Shown piece by piece: positions 53,386 to 59,011 of a stretch of 59,011 nucleotides of DNA. Every line of letters begins with the position of its first letter. The first letter of the stretch is position 1. Made by a program: the position numbers and the translations under genes. The notes below the pieces were generated by a model. The model was given only the letters and a program-made list of their open reading frames with translations. It did not search any database and was not told the origin of the DNA. This DNA is from JAXGMQ01 sp964613055 (GTDB lineage: Bacteria; Caldisericota; Caldisericia; JAAYUI01), in the NCBI GenBank assembly GCA_964613055.1, contig CAZTGD010000010.1:1-59011 (forward strand), given 5' to 3'.

Positions 53386-55947
53386 ATGACATACATGACA
53401 AATCTGACAGATGCACATGATTTAAAACTCTTTGGTGGAAAGGCTGTCAATCTAGCGCGACTTATGAAAGCTGGATTCAATATACCTGATGGGTTCGTTA
53501 TTTCAACCGATGCATACATAGAACTCATCAATACAAATGTAGTAGATAAAGTCATCTCCGATTCATTGTCCGAAATAGATTACTCCTCTCAGCAATCAAT
53601 AAACACAGCTGGAGAAACCATTCGCGATGCAATTACTTCTTGCAAGTTACCAGAAACCGTAAGAGTAGAGATATCAAATACTATTCCACCAGAAAAACTT
53701 TTTGCAGTACGTTCATCTGCCACAGCGGAAGACCTTCCATCAGCCAGTTTCGCAGGATTACAGGATTCCTACCTCAATGTAGGTAGCGGAGGTGTTATCA
53801 GTGCCATAAAGAAGTGCTTTGCCAGCCTTTGGACGACGAGGGCAATCAGCTACCGGCATAGGCAAGGCATTGACCAGACTGATGTTAAGATGCCCGTAAT
53901 AATTCAAGAGATGGTAGATGCTGACTCAAGCGGAGTTGTTTTCACGATCAACCCGACAAACAACGACTATGACGAAATGGTCATCAACTCTACCCGTGGT
54001 TTGGGTGATAAACTCGTATCAGGTGAGATTACACCCGATACGATTGTCTATGACAAATATAATCATAATGTAATCAAACAAACATCAGGCTATGAAAATT
54101 CAATGTCAAGCTTGGCAGATGATCAGATAAGCCGACTGGCAAGCATCTGCACTCACATTGAAGACGAATACGATACTCCGATGGATATTGAATGGGCAAT
54201 CAAGGATAGTAGGATTTACATCCTTCAGGCAAGACCCATCACGACATGGATACCTATTCCTGAAGAGATGCAAACTTCTCTAGATGAACCAAGGATACTA
54301 TATCTCGATTTCATGATCACACGTCAGGGAATTACAGAAAACTTCTCTGTTCTGGGTATAGATTTTTTCAGCTATATACAACGACCGTTCACAAGAGACA
54401 TGTTTGGTGCCGATACAGATGGAATAAAAGATGGACTGACATTCTATTCGCATGGAAGGGGTTACATAAATCTCAGCAATATGTACAGTATTTTCGGTGA
54501 AAGGTTCTTTAATCAGTGGGAGCGAGTTGCAGACAGCAAGACACTTAGATTGATGAAAGACACATTACCCAAATACAAAATAAAAAAGAGACCCAGAAAG
54601 CTTCGCTTTACAGGATTTCTCACACTTACCAAGTTTGTTTTCAGCCCTCGATTAAGCGCTTATTATCGCGCATACAACAGACCTGACCAGTACCTTGAAG
54701 AAACCAAACAAAAGGAAGGGTGGTTTGTTGATCAACTAAAAGAAGCTATATCAAACTATCACACCTTGCATCAGTTATCTGAGAGAATAGGTGAGTTATA
54801 CTCTGAATTTGTAAGTCAATCATTGATGGTCACCTATGCGGCGGAGAAGGCAAGAGTAGCTTTGGATTGTATTTTTGCTGATAATCCTGAATTGGGAAGG
54901 AGTGTCAACAAACTCGAGAGATCATTGCCGGGGAACATCACCATTGAAATGGGACTCGATATGTATGAATTATCACAGTTTCCAGATATTAATGAGATTG
55001 AATCATTCAGTGATTTCAATGATAGAGTGAAAAAAAATGATGTATCTGAAATATTCTTGAACAAATGGAATAAATTTATCGCAAGATTCGGCATGAGAAG
55101 CCCCATGGAGCTTGATATGAAAAGAGTTCGCCCTAGTGAGGATATCAGCATTCTTTTTAGGCAACTCAAACAATACTCAGTTCTCAGAGAATCACCTATA
55201 GAGACATATGAGAAGTCTGTAAGACAGAGAGAAAAAGCGGCTGATAAACTGCTGAAGATCGCCAGATCAGCAGGAAAGGAAAAGACATTTACTAAAAACT
55301 ATGACGTACTGGTAAAACTGGGGGGGTACAGAGAAACTCATAAATACTACATCGTTTTGGCGATTTACATGATGAAGAAAGAAATTCTCAAGCTTGCGCA
55401 AAGGTTGGTTGACAATGATCGCCTTGAAAATATCGATCAGATATTTGATTTAAAGGTCCAACAGATTGATGATGCCCTCCAGGATAACTCGCTAGACATG
55501 ATTCAGCTTGGGCGAAAGAATACTGAGCATATCAGAAAGACAGATCCTGTGAAATACTTTCCGACAGTCATCGACTCAAGGGGCAGGATTCCAACAATAT
55601 CTGTTTCAGGTGATGACAAGAATCAGCTTTTTGGAGAGTCGGTTTCTGCTGGAACAGCAAGGGGCAGGGTTAAGGTGCTTCACTACCCAGATGAAAAACC
55701 TATAAAGCCAGGTGATATAATCGTTACCAGAACAACCGATCCAGGATGGACGCCATTGTTTATTAATGCTCAAGCTGTTGTTCTTGAAATAGGTGGGATG
55801 CTTCAACACGGCGCGCTTGTGGCAAGGGAGTATGGAAAGCCATGTGTAGCTGGGATAGTGGATGTCACATCAAAACTGAAGGATGGGCAGTTGGTTGAAG
55901 TTGATGGTGGAAATGGTGTCGTGATCATAATCGATGAAAATAGCTGA
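53386..55947 (+). CDS. PEP-synthase-related enzyme resembling rifampicin phosphotransferase
   Basis: 853 residues behind GGAAAGG. Residues 1-290 form the ATP-grasp domain (FGGKAVNLARLMKAG, AVRSSATAEDLPSASFAGLQDSYLNV, VIIQEMVDADSSGVVFTINP, RIYILQARPIT). A long helical middle domain spans about 300-720. The C-terminal swivel domain (about 740-853) carries the phosphorylatable H808 in GGMLQHGALVAREYGKPCV. There is no TIM-barrel PEP/pyruvate domain, so it is not PEP synthase proper. Length and order match Rph, which transfers the beta-phosphate of ATP via the histidine to a small molecule. The middle domain fixes substrate choice; rifamycin inactivation is a guess. Confidence 0.82.
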   Translation: MTYMTNLTDAHDLKLFGGKAVNLARLMKAGFNIPDGFVISTDAYIELINTNVVDKVISDSLSEIDYSSQQSINTAGETIRDAITSCKLPETVRVEISNTIPPEKLFAVRSSATAEDLPSASFAGLQDSYLNVGSGGVISAIKKCFASLWTTRAISYRHRQGIDQTDVKMPVIIQEMVDADSSGVVFTINPTNNDYDEMVINSTRGLGDKLVSGEITPDTIVYDKYNHNVIKQTSGYENSMSSLADDQISRLASICTHIEDEYDTPMDIEWAIKDSRIYILQARPITTWIPIPEEMQTSLDEPRILYLDFMITRQGITENFSVLGIDFFSYIQRPFTRDMFGADTDGIKDGLTFYSHGRGYINLSNMYSIFGERFFNQWERVADSKTLRLMKDTLPKYKIKKRPRKLRFTGFLTLTKFVFSPRLSAYYRAYNRPDQYLEETKQKEGWFVDQLKEAISNYHTLHQLSERIGELYSEFVSQSLMVTYAAEKARVALDCIFADNPELGRSVNKLERSLPGNITIEMGLDMYELSQFPDINEIESFSDFNDRVKKNDVSEIFLNKWNKFIARFGMRSPMELDMKRVRPSEDISILFRQLKQYSVLRESPIETYEKSVRQREKAADKLLKIARSAGKEKTFTKNYDVLVKLGGYRETHKYYIVLAIYMMKKEILKLAQRLVDNDRLENIDQIFDLKVQQIDDALQDNSLDMIQLGRKNTEHIRKTDPVKYFPTVIDSRGRIPTISVSGDDKNQLFGESVSAGTARGRVKVLHYPDEKPIKPGDIIVTRTTDPGWTPLFINAQAVVLEIGGMLQHGALVAREYGKPCVAGIVDVTSKLKDGQLVEVDGGNGVVIIIDENS

Positions 55948-56028
55948 CAACAATCCATTTTAAATTTGCCAAACGTGCCATTATAGGTATCATTGATTGA
56001 GTAGAATCAAACGGAGAGGATTTGACTA

Positions 56029-56886
56029 ATGAACAATCTGATACCTCTTATAGAAAAAGGTTTAAAGGTGTTTAATCTGCCTGAATGGCTTGTTACAGTC
56101 ATCATACCATTAGTTAATATATTGGGAGCCATACTTGTTCTGATTATTGGATGGTGGTTGGCAAGTTGGATGGCACGGATTGCCAAAAGGGCGTGTGATA
56201 AAACAGAGAAAATAGACCAGACCATAACTCCACTGATAGTACAGACAATCAGATATGCAATAATAATAACAGCGGTAATAACAGTACTCCAGATTTTTGG
56301 TGTGGGTACCACAAGTATTCTTGCGGCACTCGGTTCAGTGGGTCTGGCAATCGGTCTTGCCATGCAGGGCGCCTTAGGCAATATTGCCTCTGGCATTATG
56401 ATCGTTTCTCTCAGACCGTTCCATGTTGGCAATACCGTCGAGGTGGCTGGTTTGACAGGGGTAGTAGAGCAGATAGGGTTGTTTTACACGAGACTAAACA
56501 CATTTGACGGAGTGCATATTGTGATGCCGAATTCAAAGATTTGGGGTTCGGAGATTAAGAACTTCTCTCATAACCCAATCCGCCGGATGAACCTGAAGTT
56601 TGGGATCAGTTATGCAGATGATATAAGCAAAGCTTATGCAATCATTCAAAGAGTGTATGATGCCGATTCGAGGGTGCTTGACGAACCGGCACCTACCATT
56701 GCCGTTACTGAGCTTGCAGACAGCTCTGTCAATATGATAGCGTATGCTTGGACAAAGAAGGACGACTGGTGGGATACCCAGCTTGATCTAGTCAAGGGTG
56801 TCAAGGAATCATTCGATGCTGAGGGTATATCAATACCATTCCCGCAGTCCGAAATCAGAGTCTTCAGATCAAACAACAATCAGTGA
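56029..56886 (+). CDS. mscS: Small-conductance mechanosensitive channel (MscS family)
   Basis: 285 residues. Three membrane helices (about 17-42, 66-90, 92-125) are followed by the pore helix, SILAALGSVGLAIGLAMQGALGNIASGIMIV, with the MscS glycine/alanine pattern, then the beta domain (RPFHVGNTVEVAGLTGVVEQIGLFYTRLNTFDGVHIVMPNSKIWGSEIKNFS). This is the E. coli MscS layout and length (286). It opens under osmotic downshock. It has its own gap of 81 nt after the Rph-like gene on the same strand. Confidence 0.95.
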   Translation: MNNLIPLIEKGLKVFNLPEWLVTVIIPLVNILGAILVLIIGWWLASWMARIAKRACDKTEKIDQTITPLIVQTIRYAIIITAVITVLQIFGVGTTSILAALGSVGLAIGLAMQGALGNIASGIMIVSLRPFHVGNTVEVAGLTGVVEQIGLFYTRLNTFDGVHIVMPNSKIWGSEIKNFSHNPIRRMNLKFGISYADDISKAYAIIQRVYDADSRVLDEPAPTIAVTELADSSVNMIAYAWTKKDDWWDTQLDLVKGVKESFDAEGISIPFPQSEIRVFRSNNNQ

Positions 56887-57133
56887 TGTCGATATGCATG
56901 ATTATGTAAGCGACTCAATAAAGAGAGATTCCATTATCCTCTAGCATCTGTATTTGTTGTGATTATACAGTGGTAGCGTGTACTTTTGATTATATTCCAT
57001 TTATAGATATAGACCATTCGTTGATTCAGAAAAGTTTAATCTGAGTATCATTCAATCCAGCTTGAAAGCTTAGTCATTATAATCTATTGTTGATTATAGT
57101 AACATTGGGACTGTCATTTAGAAAGGAGTCAAT

Positions 57134-57502
57134 ATGAGGAAATATATATTGAAAACGTATTTATCGCTTCTCTTAGTAGTTATAATAACATTATCTTTGT
57201 ACCATTCCCCCACACAAGGTAGTTTAGTTGATATTGAACCAGTATGGGAAAATATTAACAAATCTGGTGGAGAGGTATATTTTCAAGATGAATATATAGT
57301 AGTAACTTCAAATCTGAAATGCTTTGATAAGGATACCGGGGATATTATTTGGGATGAAGTAAAATATAATGGAGAGGTTGTAAAATATATCAAAGGTGTC
57401 TTTGATGTTGATAATGGAGTTATTATAGCATTATATAGCACTAATACTGTTTTAGGGATATCGGTTTTGGACGGAAATGTTCTCTGGTCATATCCGTTTT
57501 AA
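57134..57502 (+). CDS. N-terminal piece of a propeller protein, cut by an in-frame stop
   Basis: 122 residues behind AAAGGAG. It has a signal peptide (1-27, LKTYLSLLLVVIITLSLYHS) and then propeller blades such as NLKCFDKDTGDIIWDEV and GISVLDGNVLWSYPF. The TAA at 57500-57502 is followed in the same frame by YDVLCAKATKDVLVC and the next ORF, so one nonsense codon divides what reads as one gene with 57539-58726. AT-rich. It may be a pseudogene, a sequencing error, or a read-through site. Confidence 0.65.
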   Translation: MRKYILKTYLSLLLVVIITLSLYHSPTQGSLVDIEPVWENINKSGGEVYFQDEYIVVTSNLKCFDKDTGDIIWDEVKYNGEVVKYIKGVFDVDNGVIIALYSTNTVLGISVLDGNVLWSYPF

Positions 57503-57538
57503 TATGATGTTTTATGTGCTAAAGCAACAAAAGATGTA

Positions 57539-58726
57539 TTGGTATGCTCGTTCAACATCAAATCTGAACACCACAATACTCCAAGAATTATGTTCATTGA
57601 TTTGGATGATGGGAATAAAACATGGTATTCAGGGTACGGACACTATGACTATATTAGGACAGAACAAATGTTTATAGTAGAGCAAAAATGCTATCTTTTA
57701 CTTTCGGGTATTGTCTCTGAAATTGTTTGTATAGATACACGATCAGTAAAAGAGCAATGGCATGCAATACTTAATAATATTGATTATAGACCTGTTTTGG
57801 TAGATGATAAGTTCTACTATCTTTCTGATGACACCCTGTATTCACTTGATAGTTATGGCAAGAAAACTGAAATTATTACCGGTATTGAATCGCATGGCTT
57901 TGAGATAGTTGATGTCACTGAAAAAGGTATTGTGACGATTTCGTATGACCCAGGTATGTATTTTTTTGATGGTCCAGACTCAGTAGGATTGTTCTACAAT
58001 AGTGCTGAAGATGGAAGATTGATATGGAAATATGAATGGGAACCATATGCAGATACAAAATATCTAAAGTCAATATCATCAATTCCCTATGTATTTGATG
58101 ATTTTGTGTACTTAGCAGGTATTTTTTCTCTGTTTAGAATAGAGCTTGAATCTGGAATGTACACATTAGTTGCTGAAATACCTAAAAATAATATATCTTC
58201 AAGAGAGAGTAACATTAAAGTATTAGACGATCTTATCTATGTAGCAGGTGAATCTGGAACCAGCTGTTTCAGGCTTGAAGATATAATCAACACTATGGAA
58301 ATAAGACTCACATTCCAAATAAATGAATCATTCTTTTTCACATCAAATGGAATTTCACGTTTTATGGATGTATCACCCACAGTCATCAATGACAGAACCC
58401 TCCTCCCAGCCAGATACGTAGTAGAACCACTCGGTGGTCAGTTATTCTGGGATGGTGATGAGAGGAAGGTAACCTGTAAGTTGGTAGCACCAGACAACCC
58501 TGATACAGATGAATACAAAGAAAACATAGTAGAACTGTGGATAGACAACCCCATTGCCAAAGTCAACGGAGAGGAAGTACAGATAGACCCAGACAACCCA
58601 GATGTAGTACCCACAATCATCAATGACAGAACCTTTGTACCTGTTAGATTCCTGGCAGAGAACCTGGGTTGTCAGACAGAATGGGATGCTGAGAGTAAGG
58701 AGGTAATACTGACATACACTCCATAG
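57539..58726 (+). CDS. C-terminal piece of the same gene: propeller plus copper-amine-oxidase-N stalk domain
   Basis: 395 residues from a TTG, but the frame is open from 57503 and is continuous with 57134-57502. The propeller part has DDGNKTWYSG, DDTLYSLDSYGKKTE and EDGRLIWKYEWEP. Residues about 270-395 are a stalk domain (PF07833-type) with two near-identical motifs, PTVINDRTLLPARYVVEPLG and PTIINDRTFVPVRFLAENLG. The DNA for these two motifs shares a 23-of-24 match. The final ~360 nt use many ACA/CCA/GAC codons, unlike the AT-rich first part, suggesting a module of different origin. The upstream TTG is unlikely to be a true start. Confidence 0.65.
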   Translation: MVCSFNIKSEHHNTPRIMFIDLDDGNKTWYSGYGHYDYIRTEQMFIVEQKCYLLLSGIVSEIVCIDTRSVKEQWHAILNNIDYRPVLVDDKFYYLSDDTLYSLDSYGKKTEIITGIESHGFEIVDVTEKGIVTISYDPGMYFFDGPDSVGLFYNSAEDGRLIWKYEWEPYADTKYLKSISSIPYVFDDFVYLAGIFSLFRIELESGMYTLVAEIPKNNISSRESNIKVLDDLIYVAGESGTSCFRLEDIINTMEIRLTFQINESFFFTSNGISRFMDVSPTVINDRTLLPARYVVEPLGGQLFWDGDERKVTCKLVAPDNPDTDEYKENIVELWIDNPIAKVNGEEVQIDPDNPDVVPTIINDRTFVPVRFLAENLGCQTEWDAESKEVILTYTP

Positions 58727-59011
58727 GCACCACAGAGTGGACATACAATGACATAGGCAGACTGACATCCACAGATGACCCATGGGACTTCACACACTCA
58801 CTCACCTACAACGCAGAGGGTATGATAACAGCACTCACCTGTGAGGGTGACTCCAGGTCATACAGCTGGAACTCATCTGGTCAGATGACCTCTGCAACAA
58901 GAGACTCCCTTACAACCAACTTCACCTACAATGATGCTTCATGGATAACAGAGATTGCACTACCCAATGATGTAGACACAGACTACACCTACAACACAAG
59001 AGGATGGATGA
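58699..59011 (+). pseudogene. Rhs/YD-repeat fragment without a start, running off the window
   Basis: The frame opens at 58699 after a stop at 58696-58698 and is open to the edge. It reads TEWTYNDIGRLTSTDDP, YNAEGMITALT, YSWNSSGQMTSAT and DYTYNTRGWM, clear YD/Rhs repeats. It overlaps the end of the stalk-domain gene by 28 nt in another frame, with no ATG or ribosome-binding site at its beginning. Either it is an orphan Rhs cassette or it would be fused to the preceding gene by a frameshift. Codon choice matches the last part of that gene, not the long Rhs gene at 23169. The 3' part lies outside the window. Confidence 0.65.

Noticed and set aside
1..59011. CRISPR arrays, tRNA/rRNA genes, insertion sequences, prophage
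   Set aside because: Read for them in intergenic regions and found no regular spacer-repeat array, cloverleaf, transposase or phage protein.

Overview
The window is a bacterial chromosome fragment of about 42% G+C (visual estimate). It contains one 100-base run of N at 21810-21909, so it is probably a scaffold from a draft or metagenome assembly. Gene order points to an anaerobic fermenter in or near the Bacillota/Terrabacteria: rpsP-khpA-ylqD-trmD-...-rplS-...-rnhB follows the Bacillus ylq region, and there is a YqeG/DUF4911 pair, a Ycf45-type R3H ATPase and an archaeal-order V-type ATPase. I cannot place it to genus. I see no tRNA, rRNA, CRISPR array, insertion sequence or phage gene.

Layout. 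1-8555 (minus): V-type ATPase operon H-I-K-E-C-F-A-B-D, whose K subunit carries a complete Na+ ligand set. A fragment of a further AT-rich ORF lies beyond subunit D. 8782-9828: a tandem GNAT protein. A 48-bp near-repeat lies upstream of both this gene and the ATPase operon. 10068-16198 (minus): a ribosome/tRNA-modification operon that has lost rimM and rbgA but holds three signal peptidase I genes plus a SPOUT methyltransferase, rnhB, a NERD protein and yraN. 16434-30380 (plus): a five-gene secreted/surface locus behind a promoter embedded in a perfect 13-bp inverted repeat. It ends in a ~2400-residue Rhs/YD protein whose C-terminus is a PQQ-type propeller plus copper-amine-oxidase-N stalk domains instead of a recognisable toxin. 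30490-32486 (minus): a secreted propeller protein that looks split by a frameshift. 32791-36328 (minus): histidine degradation (hutI, fused ftcD) with a membrane-anchored unknown. 36643-39363 (minus): a secreted stalk protein with a solenoid of about twelve L-x-D-x-x-G-N/D-D-x-Y repeats. 39463-40548 (plus): tsaE, DUF4911, yqeG. 40561-42681 (minus): a propeller plus Ig-like secreted protein. 43003-47572 (minus): gdhA, phosphate butyryltransferase, a DUF2268-like protein and butyrate kinase. 47749-51682 (minus): R3H ATPase, proS and a glycosyltransferase. 51847-56886: divergent tetR / methyltransferase plus a rifampicin-phosphotransferase-like PEP-synthase relative, then mscS. 57134-59011 (plus): a decayed propeller/stalk gene with an in-frame stop, followed by an Rhs-repeat fragment that runs off the window.

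How it fits together. Histidine goes to glutamate (HutI, FtcD) and glutamate to 2-oxoglutarate (GdhA). Acyl-CoA is converted to acid plus ATP by Ptb and Buk, and a Na+-type rotary ATPase couples ATP to an ion gradient, which is a coherent amino-acid-fermenting energy economy. In parallel the genome spends heavily on very large exported beta-propeller, Rhs, Ig-like and stalk-domain proteins, and three clustered leader peptidases could serve that secretome. These proteins share a small set of modules in different orders, and local base composition changes at module borders, which suggests module shuffling. The most unusual candidates are the Rhs-propeller-stalk locus with its operator, the aspartate-rich solenoid protein, and the tetR/methyltransferase/Rph-like unit.
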